A stretch of DNA of 10,368 nucleotides from NCBI GenBank assembly GCA_013698495.1, contig JACCUV010000307.1, forward strand, positions 1-10,368, read 5' to 3'. The position numbers were made by a program, and so were the translations under genes. This document shows, piece by piece, positions 1-6,880 of this stretch (its first letter is position 1; the number at the start of each line of letters is the position of its first letter). Source of the stretch: Chloroflexia bacterium. GTDB lineage: Bacteria; Chloroflexota; Chloroflexia; Thermomicrobiales; UBA6265. The notes beneath the pieces are model-generated. The model was not told where the DNA came from. It saw nothing but the letters and a program-made list of their open reading frames with translations, and made no database searches.

Positions 1-82
1 GATCGGCACTTGCTATGGTCTTCCGTCTTCGATCCAGGATTTTAGAGCGGGTGGCATAAAGGTTAACGATCTTGGCGGAAGA

Positions 83-112
83 CGGGCGGAGCAAGCTCCG
101 CAGCCCTACCAA
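83..112 (-). repeat. 30-bp hairpin repeat, left copy (downstream of E2)
   Basis: Read on the minus strand, the block begins TTGGTAGGG and contains the 16-mer GCGGAGCTTGCTCCGC, a perfect 7-bp stem with a TT loop. A second copy lies at 9671-9700 on the plus strand. The two agree at 26 of 30 positions and all four differences are transitions. Each copy lies in the same sense relative to the gene that ends just before it (bkdB here, mccA there). This is either a dispersed REP-like element used at transcript ends or a shared remnant of one mobile element. Confidence 0.7.
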
Positions 113-121
113 AACGGTAGG
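86..121 (-). terminator. Tandem stem-loops downstream of E2, possible transcript end
   Basis: In minus-strand order the E2 transcript would meet CCTACC-gtttt-GGTAGG (121 to 105) and then GCGGAGC-tt-GCTCCGC (101 to 86). Both stems are perfect. The first lies about 70 nt past the E2 stop. Neither is followed by a U-tract, so this is not a classical intrinsic terminator. A role in 3'-end stabilisation or termination is inferred from position only. Confidence 0.35.
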
Positions 122-190
122 CGTCAACCATTTCGCGATCCGCTCTAAGCAACAAGACCGGCCACTACCAGAGAGCGATGGGCGCAACCA

Positions 191-1510
191 CTACGGAAGC
201 GACAGGTCACTGTCCACGGCCTCGAGCCAATGCTTGACGTGGGCCAGGAAGCGCGTCGCGACCAGGCCGTCCAGCGCGCGATGGTCGATGCTCAGCGAGA
301 GGTTCATCATCGAGCGGATGCCGATCATGTCGTCGACGACAACAGGTCGCTTGACGATCGCCTCGGTCGAGAGAATTCCGACTTGCGGCTGCACCAGGAT
401 CGGGGTCGAGACCAGCGAGCCGAAGGTGCCCGGGTTGTTGACGGTGAAGGTGCCGCCGCCCAGTTCGCCGGGCGTCAGCGTGCCGGCCCGCGCCTTCCCG
501 GTCAGTTCGACCAGGGCGTGAGCGAGCCCGACCACACTCAGGCGGTCGGCGCCGCGGATGACTGGGGCCACCAGGCCGTCGTCGAGCGCAACGGCGACGC
601 CGATGTTGATCGCGCCGCGATGAATGATCCTTGTCTCGTCCCAGACGGCGTTCATCCGCGGATACTCGCGCAGAGCGATGCTGACCGCCTTGAGTACGAT
701 CGGCAGGTAGGTGAGATCGATGCCTTCCCGCTCCCGGAACTCCGCTTTGCGCGCGGTTCGCCACGATACAACGTTGGTCATGTCGACTTCCATGACGCAG
801 GAGGCGTGCGGCGCGGTTTGGACTGAGTGGACCATGTTCGAGGCGATCGCGCGGCGCATCGAAGTCAACGGCACGACCTCGTCACCGGGGTAGACCTCGA
901 GCGACGAGCGGCCAGCTGGCGGCATCGAAGACGGCGGAGCCGGAGCATCCGGTTCGGACTCAACGGCGACCTCGTTCTGCTCCTTCCCGGCTTGGGTTTC
1001 AACCTGGGCGAGGACATCGCGCTTGGTGACGCGGCCACCGACTCCTGAGCCGTCGATCGCGGATAGCTCCAGACCATGTTCCTCGGCGATGCGGCGGACG
1101 ACAGGCGAGGATCGGGTCCGAAGCAACGTCGCCTCGTTGGCTATCGTCTCTTTGGCCCCGTTGGTCGCGGGTGGCCTGGACTTCCGGGGCGTCTCAATTG
1201 TCTCAGGCGCGGGTGCGGCGTCCGATTTCTGCTCCTGCGATTCTGTGGCAGTTGCGCCGCCCTCTTCTTCGATCCGGCAAAGTTCGGCGCCAACCGGTAC
1301 CGTCGTCCCCGGTTCGACGAGGATCTCGACGAGCACACCGGAGATCGAAGCAGGCAACTCGGCGCTCGCCTTGTCGGATTCCACCTCCACCAGCGGATCG
1401 TACTTTTCGATGCGATCGCCGACCTGCTTGAGCCAGGCTCCGATCGTGCCCTCGGTCACGCTCTCGCCAAGCTGGGGCATCGTCATCGCGGTGACGGTTT
1501 GTGTCGACAT
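191..1510 (-). CDS. bkdB: Branched-chain 2-oxoacid dehydrogenase E2 (lipoyl acyltransferase)
   Basis: This is the core acyltransferase of the BCKDH complex. It accepts the branched acyl group from E1 on its lipoyl arm and passes it to CoA in the cytoplasm. The 439 residues show the standard order. A single N-terminal lipoyl domain spans about 9-82, with lipoylated K47 in VEVESDKA. A Pro/Ala/Glu-rich linker follows, then a peripheral subunit-binding domain (about 133-170, SSPVVRRIAEEHG), a second linker, and a CAT-like catalytic domain (about 210-435) ending in DHRALDG with H410 and D414. The start is set by GGAGGT four nt upstream. It is third in the E1-alpha/E1-beta/E2 unit, 41 bp after E1-beta. 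E2 sequence alone does not fix the substrate, so the branched-chain call rests on E1-alpha and the adjacent leucine genes. A pyruvate or mixed-specificity complex is the alternative. Confidence 0.93.
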   Translation of the reverse strand: MSTQTVTAMTMPQLGESVTEGTIGAWLKQVGDRIEKYDPLVEVESDKASAELPASISGVLVEILVEPGTTVPVGAELCRIEEEGGATATESQEQKSDAAPAPETIETPRKSRPPATNGAKETIANEATLLRTRSSPVVRRIAEEHGLELSAIDGSGVGGRVTKRDVLAQVETQAGKEQNEVAVESEPDAPAPPSSMPPAGRSSLEVYPGDEVVPLTSMRRAIASNMVHSVQTAPHASCVMEVDMTNVVSWRTARKAEFREREGIDLTYLPIVLKAVSIALREYPRMNAVWDETRIIHRGAINIGVAVALDDGLVAPVIRGADRLSVVGLAHALVELTGKARAGTLTPGELGGGTFTVNNPGTFGSLVSTPILVQPQVGILSTEAIVKRPVVVDDMIGIRSMMNLSLSIDHRALDGLVATRFLAHVKHWLEAVDSDLSLP

Positions 1511-1551
1511 TGCGACCTCCGGTGAAATGGGCGTTGGCGATTGGTCTCGTG

Positions 1552-2604
1552 TCAGAAGTCGAGCAGCTTGCGCAGCGCCACGCCTATCTTTTCGGCGTCG
1601 ATCATGAAGGCGTGCTCCAGCGGCGGGCTGAATGGCATCGCCGGGACGTCAGGCGCCGCCACCCTCGTGACCGGTCCGTCGAGCCAGGCGAATGCCTGCT
1701 CCCCGATTGTCGCCGCGACCTCGCTGGCGACTGAACATAACCCGTTCGCTTCGGTGACGACGACCGCCTTGCCGGTTTTCTTCACAGAGTTCAGGATCGT
1801 CTCGGTGTCGAGCGGTTTGAGTGAGCGCAGATCGATCAGCTCGATGCTCGCGCCGGTCTCCTTCGCCACCTCGCCAATCGCCCTTTGGGATTCGTGAACC
1901 ATCATCCCGTAGGTGACGACGGTCACGTCGGCGCCTTCCTGGACGATCCGGGCCTTGCCCAGCGGCGCCTCGTAATCGCCGGCCGGGACCTCGCCCTTGA
2001 TCGAGCGGTACATTTTCTTGTGCTCAAGGAAGAGGACCGGATCGCCGTCGTGAATCGCGCTGTGCAACAAACCCCTGGCGTCGGCCGGGGTCGCGGGCGC
2101 TACCACCTTGATCCCGGGGGTGTGGACGAACATCGCCTCGATGCTTTGCGAGTGGTAGAGCGCGCCGTGCACACCCCCGCCGAACGGAACCCGGATCACC
2201 ATCGGACACGAGAAGTCGTTGTTGGAGCGATAACGCAAGCGAGCAGCCTCGTTCAGAATCTGGTCGAGCGCGGAGTGGATGAAATCCATAAACTGGATTT
2301 CGGCGATCGGCCGCAGCCCGTTGATCGCCATTCCGATCGCGGTCCCGATGATTCCGGATTCGGCGAGCGGGGTATCGATCACGCGGTCCTCGCCGAACTC
2401 CTCGATCAGGCCGGCCGTAACGCGGAAGACGCCGCCGCGCGGCCCAACATCCTCACCGAGAATGACGACGCGCTCGTCTGCGCGCATTTCGTCCCGCAAT
2501 GTCGTGTTGATCGCCTCAATGAAGGTCATGTTGGTGGAATCGCCGCCGTCGGCGACGCCGTTCATCGGTTTCGCGTCGGTTGTTCGTTCGAGGGTTTCTA
2601 CCAT
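1552..2604 (-). CDS. bkdAB: Branched-chain 2-oxoacid dehydrogenase E1 component, beta subunit
   Basis: This is the beta chain of the heterotetrameric thiamine-diphosphate E1, which decarboxylates 2-oxo acids and acylates the E2 lipoyl group. The family pattern is plain. There is the N-terminal segment MTFIEAINTTLRDEM (from residue 26), GEDVGPRGGVF (about 50-60), and DTPLAESGIIGTAIGMAING with E82. HGALYHSQSIEAMF follows (H146, H151), and the C-terminal transketolase domain contains IDLRSLKPLD. From the ATG at 2604 the protein has 350 residues. The open frame continues upstream to about 2964, but that part only mirrors E1-alpha on another frame and is not coding. The 25 residues before MTFIEA are more than most homologues have, yet the 2604 ATG has AAAGGG six nt upstream while the ATG at 2529 has no SD, so 2604 is preferred. 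It follows E1-alpha by 46 bp. Confidence 0.93.
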   Translation of the reverse strand: MVETLERTTDAKPMNGVADGGDSTNMTFIEAINTTLRDEMRADERVVILGEDVGPRGGVFRVTAGLIEEFGEDRVIDTPLAESGIIGTAIGMAINGLRPIAEIQFMDFIHSALDQILNEAARLRYRSNNDFSCPMVIRVPFGGGVHGALYHSQSIEAMFVHTPGIKVVAPATPADARGLLHSAIHDGDPVLFLEHKKMYRSIKGEVPAGDYEAPLGKARIVQEGADVTVVTYGMMVHESQRAIGEVAKETGASIELIDLRSLKPLDTETILNSVKKTGKAVVVTEANGLCSVASEVAATIGEQAFAWLDGPVTRVAAPDVPAMPFSPPLEHAFMIDAEKIGVALRKLLDF

Positions 2605-2610
2605 GTCGTG

Positions 2611-2616
2611 CCCTTT
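2611..2616 (-). promoter_or_regulatory. Ribosome binding site for E1-beta
   Basis: AAAGGG on the minus strand, six nt before the ATG at 2604. It supports this start over the internal ATG at 2529, which has only GATTCCACCAAC in front of it. Confidence 0.6.
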
Positions 2617-2650
2617 CGCTTCGAAGGGGAGAGTCGGATGACCAATTCGC

Positions 2651-3787
2651 CTACTGCGCCGCGTAAACGTGGTGGTCGAAGGTCGCGGAATCGGGAAGGG
2701 GGGCCGCTTCAGCCACATCGGTCGCGGCGTCGACATCGGATCGCACCTTGTCCTTGATCCCGGCCAGGCTGTCCTCGTCGACGGCGCCGACGTCGAGCAA
2801 TCGCTGGGCGAAGCGCAGGAGGGGGTCGTGATCGCGCCAGGCCTTGACCTCCTCGGGATCGCGGTAGGCGCGATCGTCGTCATCGGAGGTGTGCGGCTGG
2901 AAGCGGTAAAGCTTGGCTTCGACGAGCGTGGGCCCCTCGCCGCGTCGGGCGCGGTCGGCGGCATCCTTCACGACCTGGTAGACAGCGAGCACATCCGTGC
3001 CATCGACGATCACGCCGGGAAATCCGTAGCCGACGGCCCGGTCGGCGACGTTGTCGATCGCCATCTGGCGTTCGATCGGCACCGAGATCGCGTAGCGGTT
3101 GTTCTCGCAGAAGAAGATCACGGGCAACTTGTGGATGCCCGCGAAGTTGCAGGCCTCATGAACATCCCCCTTGGATGCTCCGCCCTCGCCGAAACAGGTG
3201 ATCGAAACCTGGCCAGTTCCGCGCACCTTTGCGGCGTAGGCCGTGCCGGTGGCGTGCGGCACCTGGGTCGAGACCGGACTCGAGCCGCTGATGATGTTGA
3301 ACTTGCGCGAACCGTAGTGCCCGGGCATTTGGCGACCGCCGGAGGTCGGGTCGTCGGCGCGGGCCAAGGCGGCCATCATCACGTTTTCGGCGGTCAGGCC
3401 GAAGGCGAGGCTGAAGGCCAGGTCGCGGTAGTAGGGGAGGAGAAAGTCCTTGCCGCGTTCGAGGGCGAAGGCGGCGCCCACCTGGGCTCCTTCGTGGCCT
3501 TGGCCGGAAACGATGAATGCGGCCTTTCCGGCCCGGTTGAGTTGCCACATCCGTTCGTCGAGTGCGCGCGCCAGGGCGACGTACTCGTACATTTCGCGCA
3601 AGGTGTCGTGGTCAAGACCAGCATCGCCCTCGGAGGGTGGGGCGACTGTGGCGGAGAGCGCCCCGCCGCCGACATCGACGTGTTCGAGTGGCAGATGGAT
3701 GGAGCTGGACCCGTTCTCGGTTGTGGTCTTGCCCGCGAAGGCCCGTTGGACGGCTTTGTCCGCGGCTCCGGTGGTTTCGGTCGCCAT
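2651..3787 (-). CDS. bkdAA: Branched-chain 2-oxoacid dehydrogenase E1 component, alpha subunit
   Basis: This is the thiamine-diphosphate-binding alpha chain of the BCKDH E1, first gene of the leftward unit. The 378 residues begin with a roughly 55-residue low-complexity leader and then give the E1-alpha fold. YVALARALDERMWQLNRAG starts at residue 70, then come SGQGHEGAQVG and the ThDP/Mg motif starting GEGGASKGD at 200 and ending at CENN (227-230). The motif reads GEG, as I recall for human BCKDHA and Bacillus BkdAA, where pyruvate E1-alpha usually has GDG. The later loop PHTSDDDDRAYRDPEEV (about 298-314) also has the HTSDDD pattern of the BCKDH phosphorylation-loop region rather than HSMSDP of pyruvate dehydrogenase. 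The ATG at 3787 is fixed by AAAGGAG six nt upstream. The frame stays open upstream to 4030 but no family similarity is seen there. It diverges from the acyl-CoA dehydrogenase gene. Confidence 0.94.
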   Translation of the reverse strand: MATETTGAADKAVQRAFAGKTTTENGSSSIHLPLEHVDVGGGALSATVAPPSEGDAGLDHDTLREMYEYVALARALDERMWQLNRAGKAAFIVSGQGHEGAQVGAAFALERGKDFLLPYYRDLAFSLAFGLTAENVMMAALARADDPTSGGRQMPGHYGSRKFNIISGSSPVSTQVPHATGTAYAAKVRGTGQVSITCFGEGGASKGDVHEACNFAGIHKLPVIFFCENNRYAISVPIERQMAIDNVADRAVGYGFPGVIVDGTDVLAVYQVVKDAADRARRGEGPTLVEAKLYRFQPHTSDDDDRAYRDPEEVKAWRDHDPLLRFAQRLLDVGAVDEDSLAGIKDKVRSDVDAATDVAEAAPLPDSATFDHHVYAAQ

Positions 3788-3793
3788 TGACCG

Positions 3794-3800
3794 CTCCTTT
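3794..3800 (-). promoter_or_regulatory. Ribosome binding site that sets the E1-alpha start
   Basis: AAAGGAG on the minus strand with a 6-nt spacer to the ATG at 3787. It excludes the longer open frame that reaches 4030. Confidence 0.8.
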
Positions 3801-3923
3801 TCCGTGGTTCGAGACGCGACCGGCGGGGATTTCGGGAACCGCAACGGTGATCGTCTCGCCGTTCGCCCCATGGTCTTGTCTCTCGTATTTCGGGCAGAGT
3901 ATATCCCATCTGGCGGGTTGGCA

Positions 3924-3953
3924 TTGGAACGGAAGCGTTCAAACGAGCCCGTT
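3924..3953. promoter_or_regulatory. Paired inverted repeats, candidate operator
   Basis: The first dyad is TTGGAACG-GAAG-CGTTCAAA (3924-3943), with seven of eight arm positions paired and a perfect GAACG/CGTTC core (3927-3940). The second is AACG-AGCC-CGTT (3942-3953). Their centres are 14 bp apart and both have a 4-bp spacer. The first overlaps the expected -35 position of the minus-strand promoter. A 14-bp core of two 5-bp arms and a 4-bp spacer resembles operators of TetR-type acyl-metabolism regulators such as PsrA. No regulator gene lies in the window, so the assignment is by analogy only. Confidence 0.4.
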
Positions 3954-4060
3954 CGGCGGCCCTGACAAGGCCGGTTCAACCTATACTGACGTGCAGAAAC
4001 AGCAGGATTCTGACGCGGAGTTGGCCGCAACGGCGCGGTCGACCGACTACGGAGGCGACG

Positions 4061-5221
4061 ATGACCTCATGTCAGCCATACGAACTCACGGACGATCAGC
4101 GCGAGATGCAGGCGCTGGTCCGGGAGTTTGCGGAACGCGAGATTGCGCCCCACGCGGCGGAATGGGATCAGACGCACACCTTTCCCACCGATGTGATCCG
4201 GAAACTCGGTGAGCTCGGCGCGATGGGCGTCGGTTTCCCGGAGGAATACGGCGGGTTGGGGATGGGCGCGGTCGCCCAGGCGCTCGTGATCGAGGAACTG
4301 GCCCGCTTCGATTCGTCCGTTGCGGTCACGATCGGCGCCAACGTCTCGATCGCCGGTGACCCGGTGTTGCTGTTCGGCACAGAGGAGCAAAAACAGCGCT
4401 GGCTCGTTCCTCTCGCCCAGGGCGAACACCTGGGCGCGTTCGCCAGCACTGAACCGAGCGGCGGCTCCGACATCCAGGCGGCGCGGACGACGGCCCGGCG
4501 CGACGGCGACGAGTGGGTGATCAACGGCACGAAGTCGTTCACCACCAATGCCGGCAACGATCTCAGCGCCTTCGTCATCGTCACCGCCCAGACCGAAACA
4601 AACAGCGGCACGAAATTGACGGCCTTCATCGTCCCTACGGGCACGACTGGCTACGAGTCGCAACCGCCGTATCACAAGATGGGATGGCACGCCTCGGATA
4701 CGCGGGAGCTGGTGTTCAGCGATTGCCGCGTACCGAACGAGGCGATGCTCGGCGAGCTCGGCAAGGGCGCCCGCGTTTTCCTCCAGCCGCTCGATGGGGG
4801 ACGCGTCGGGGTCGCCGCGATGTCTGTCGGTTTGGCGCAGGGCGCGCTCGAACAGGCCTCGGCCTACGCCCAGGAGCGGGTTGCTTTCGGCGCGCCGATT
4901 GCGCGGCAGCAGGCGATCCAGTTCAAGCTTGCGGAGATGAAGACCCAGATTGCGGCGGCGCGGCTGCTGACGTATAGGGCGGCGGCGCTGAAGGAGGCCG
5001 GACAGCCGTACACCGAGGAGGCGGCTTCGGCGAAGCTGTTCGCCTCGGAGGTCGCGGTCCGCGCCGCTGAGGAAAACATGCAGATTCATGGCGGATACGG
5101 ATACATTGAGGAGTCGGCGGTCCCGAGATTCTACCGCGACGCCAAAATCCTGACGATCGGCGAAGGCACCAGCGAAATCCTCAAGCTCGTGATCGCCCGC
5201 AAAATGGGCCTGGCGGGTTAG
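4061..5221 (+). CDS. Acyl-CoA dehydrogenase, probably for isovaleryl/short branched-chain acyl-CoA
   Basis: This FAD-dependent dehydrogenase forms the 2,3-double bond of an acyl-CoA and passes electrons to ETF. At 386 residues it has normal family length. The N-terminal helical domain begins ELTDDQREMQALVREFAERE. The first family signature is GAFASTEPSGGSD (125-137), and the second is QIHGGYGYIEE (341-351). The C-terminal IGEGTSEI places the catalytic base at E368, the medium/short-chain enzyme position. The alternative glutamate of isovaleryl-CoA dehydrogenases (E254 of the human enzyme, in an L-D-x-E-R context) is replaced here by G247 in LDGGRVG. Its position as first gene before mccB-liuC-mccA is that of liuA, so isovaleryl-CoA is the likely physiological substrate. 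The active site instead suggests a short/branched-chain type enzyme that may serve several substrates. The start has GGAGG five nt upstream. Confidence 0.9.
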   Translation: MTSCQPYELTDDQREMQALVREFAEREIAPHAAEWDQTHTFPTDVIRKLGELGAMGVGFPEEYGGLGMGAVAQALVIEELARFDSSVAVTIGANVSIAGDPVLLFGTEEQKQRWLVPLAQGEHLGAFASTEPSGGSDIQAARTTARRDGDEWVINGTKSFTTNAGNDLSAFVIVTAQTETNSGTKLTAFIVPTGTTGYESQPPYHKMGWHASDTRELVFSDCRVPNEAMLGELGKGARVFLQPLDGGRVGVAAMSVGLAQGALEQASAYAQERVAFGAPIARQQAIQFKLAEMKTQIAAARLLTYRAAALKEAGQPYTEEAASAKLFASEVAVRAAEENMQIHGGYGYIEESAVPRFYRDAKILTIGEGTSEILKLVIARKMGLAG

Positions 5222-5244
5222 GCGAAGGCGGATCATTCGATGAC

Positions 5245-5274
5245 CGTCACTCTGAGCGTCAGCGAAGGGTGACG
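5245..5274. repeat. Interspersed palindrome in the gap before mccB
   Basis: CGTCACTCT (5245-5253) and AGGGTGACG (5266-5274) pair at eight of nine positions around a 12-nt centre that reads gagcgtcagcga. The core resembles the CCCTGAGCG...GCGAAGGG palindromes scattered between genes in many high-GC bacteria. Only this copy is in the window. It fills nearly half of the 69-nt gap between the acyl-CoA dehydrogenase and mccB, and its end lies 16 nt before the mccB GTG. As RNA it could form a stem-loop that adjusts the ratio of the first gene to the rest. Confidence 0.55.
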
Positions 5275-5290
5275 TCTGTGGGGTAGGCTA

Positions 5291-6880
5291 GTGGTCGCAA
5301 CGCAATCAGCCGAACAAACCATCCACGAGATCAACGCCGGCGCGATAGCCGAGCTTGAGCGGCGCCTTGCGCAGGCGGCGCTTGGCGGCGGCGAAGCTGC
5401 CAAGGCGAAGCAGGCGGCCCGCGGCAAACTGCCCGTGCGCGAACGCATCGACCGCGTGCTCGACCCCGCCTCGCCATTCCTCGAACTTTCGCCGTTGGCG
5501 GCCGATGGGATGTACGACGGCGCCAGCCCCGGAGCCGGAATCGTGACCGGGATTGGCAGGATCGGCGGACGCGAAACCGTGATCGTCGCCAACGATCCGA
5601 CGGTCAAGGGCGGCACATACTTCCCGATGACGGTCAAGAAGCACCTCCGGGCCCAGGAAATCGCCTTCGCCAACCACCTGCCGTGCCTATACCTCGTCGA
5701 TTCCGGTGGCGCCTTCCTGCCGTTGCAGAGCGACATCTTCGCCGACAAGGAGCACTTCGGGCGGATTTTTCGGAATCAGGCGTTGCTCTCGGCCCAGGGC
5801 TCGCGCCAGGTTGCGGCGGTGCTTGGCTCCTGCACAGCCGGCGGCGCCTACGTCCCGGCGATGTGCGACGAATCGGTGATTGTGCGCGGCACAGGCACGA
5901 TCTTCCTGGCCGGTCCGCCCCTTGTCGAGGCGGCCACGGGCGAGCGGGTGACCGCCGAGGAACTCGGTGGGGCCGATGTTCACGGCCGGATCAGTGGTGT
6001 CGTCGATTACGTCGCCGATTCCGAGCCGGAGGCGCTGGCGCTGGCGCGGTCGCTGATGGGCCAGCCACGGTCGGCGCTTCCGGCCACGCCCTGGCAGCGG
6101 GAACCGATTCGCGATCTCGAAGAAGACCCCGAAGACCTGCTTTCGATTGTCCCCTCCGATCCACGACGATCCTACGATGTGCGGCAGGTGCTGCGGCGGG
6201 TGCTGGACGGCAGCGAGGTCCGCGAGTTCAAGGCTGAGTACGGGCAAACGCTGGTCTGCGGCTTCGGGCACCTGTACGGGATACCGGTCGGGGTTCTGGC
6301 CAACAATGGCGTGATTTTTCCCGAGACGGCCCGCAAGGGCGCCCACTTCGTAATGTTGTGCGCGCAGCAACGGATTCCGTTGATCTTCTTCCAGAACATC
6401 ACCGGTTTCATCGTCGGCAGCAAGTATGAACGCGAAGGTGTCGCTCGCGACGGCGCGAAAATGGTCGCGGCAGTGGCGGCGGCACAGGTTCCGAAATTGA
6501 CGGTGATGATTGGCGCCAGCTACGGCGCCGGGAATTACGCGATGTGCGGACGCGCCTACGACCCGCGATTCGTCTTCTCATGGCCATCGCACCGGATTTC
6601 GGTGATGGGCGGGGAACAGGCTGCCGGGGTGCTGACCGATATCCGGCGCCAGAGCATCCTGTCCCGCGGCGAGGACCTCGACGAAGCCTCGCTGGCGGCG
6701 ATTCGGGCCGATGTCGAGGCTCAATACGAGGAGCAAGCGAGTCCGTACTACGCCACCGCGCGGCTTTGGGACGATGGGATCATCGATCCTCGTCGGACTC
6801 GCGATGTGCTTGGTCTCGCCTTGTCGACCACGCTCAACGCGCCGATACGAGCAACTGACTACGGTGTTCTACGAATATGA
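5291..6880 (+). CDS. mccB: Methylcrotonoyl-CoA carboxylase, beta (carboxyltransferase) subunit
   Basis: This subunit transfers CO2 from biotin on MccA to C4 of 3-methylcrotonyl-CoA, giving 3-methylglutaconyl-CoA in leucine breakdown. The 529 residues match the usual MccB length and have two crotonase-fold lobes. The N-lobe carries GSCTAGGAY (179-187) and AGPPLVEAATGERVTAEELG (207-226), and the C-lobe carries FFQNITGFIVG (366-376), GASYGAGNYAMCGRAY (408-423) and WPSHRISVMGGEQAA (431-445). These are the MCC pattern; propionyl- and acetyl-CoA carboxylases differ there. Geranyl-CoA carboxylase beta is the nearest alternative, but liuC and mccA alongside favour MCC. The start is GTG: an in-frame TGA at 5270-5272 rules out longer forms, and a GGGGTAGG tract just upstream is only a moderate SD. 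The stop overlaps the liuC start by 4 nt. Confidence 0.94.
   Translation: MVATQSAEQTIHEINAGAIAELERRLAQAALGGGEAAKAKQAARGKLPVRERIDRVLDPASPFLELSPLAADGMYDGASPGAGIVTGIGRIGGRETVIVANDPTVKGGTYFPMTVKKHLRAQEIAFANHLPCLYLVDSGGAFLPLQSDIFADKEHFGRIFRNQALLSAQGSRQVAAVLGSCTAGGAYVPAMCDESVIVRGTGTIFLAGPPLVEAATGERVTAEELGGADVHGRISGVVDYVADSEPEALALARSLMGQPRSALPATPWQREPIRDLEEDPEDLLSIVPSDPRRSYDVRQVLRRVLDGSEVREFKAEYGQTLVCGFGHLYGIPVGVLANNGVIFPETARKGAHFVMLCAQQRIPLIFFQNITGFIVGSKYEREGVARDGAKMVAAVAAAQVPKLTVMIGASYGAGNYAMCGRAYDPRFVFSWPSHRISVMGGEQAAGVLTDIRRQSILSRGEDLDEASLAAIRADVEAQYEEQASPYYATARLWDDGIIDPRRTRDVLGLALSTTLNAPIRATDYGVLRI

Larger units (their letters stand above)
1..190. other. Left-edge region without a supported gene, rich in inverted repeats
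   Basis: No convincing gene lies between the window edge and the E2 stop codon. Plus-strand frame 2 is open from the edge to a TAA at 146-148 (48 codons), so it could be the tail of a gene that starts outside the window, but its translation matches no family I recognise. The stretch carries two adjacent perfect hairpins (86-101 and 105-121). It also has a 9-bp inverted pair, TTAGAGCGG at 42-50 with CCGCTCTAA at 140-148, and an 8-bp inverted pair, GTCTTCCG at 18-25 with CGGAAGAC at 76-83. These look like an intergenic repeat or the worn end of a mobile element rather than coding sequence. Confidence 0.5.
3788..4060. promoter_or_regulatory. Divergent promoter region between the BCKDH and liu-type units
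   Basis: A 273-bp non-coding stretch separates two genes that start in opposite directions, so both promoters should be here. On the plus strand TATACT (3982-3987) is the best -10 candidate. The nearest -35-like hexamer, CTGACA (3962-3967), is only 14 bp away, which is short. On the minus strand the same hexamer TATACT (3903 to 3898) is the best -10 candidate, with no good -35. Between the two candidates lie two GAACG/CGTTC-type dyads (3924-3953). The plus-strand leader would be about 70 nt and ends in GGAGG (4051-4055) before the ATG at 4061. Sigma-70-like assignments by eye in a high-GC genome are weak. Confidence 0.55.

Noticed and set aside
72..521. Plus-strand open frame over the 3' end of E2
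   Set aside because: Most of it is antisense to the E2 catalytic domain, and the part outside covers only the repeat region.
4067..5236. Minus-strand frame of 389 codons opposite the acyl-CoA dehydrogenase
   Set aside because: It is a shadow with low-complexity Arg-rich translation. The plus-strand protein has full family motifs.
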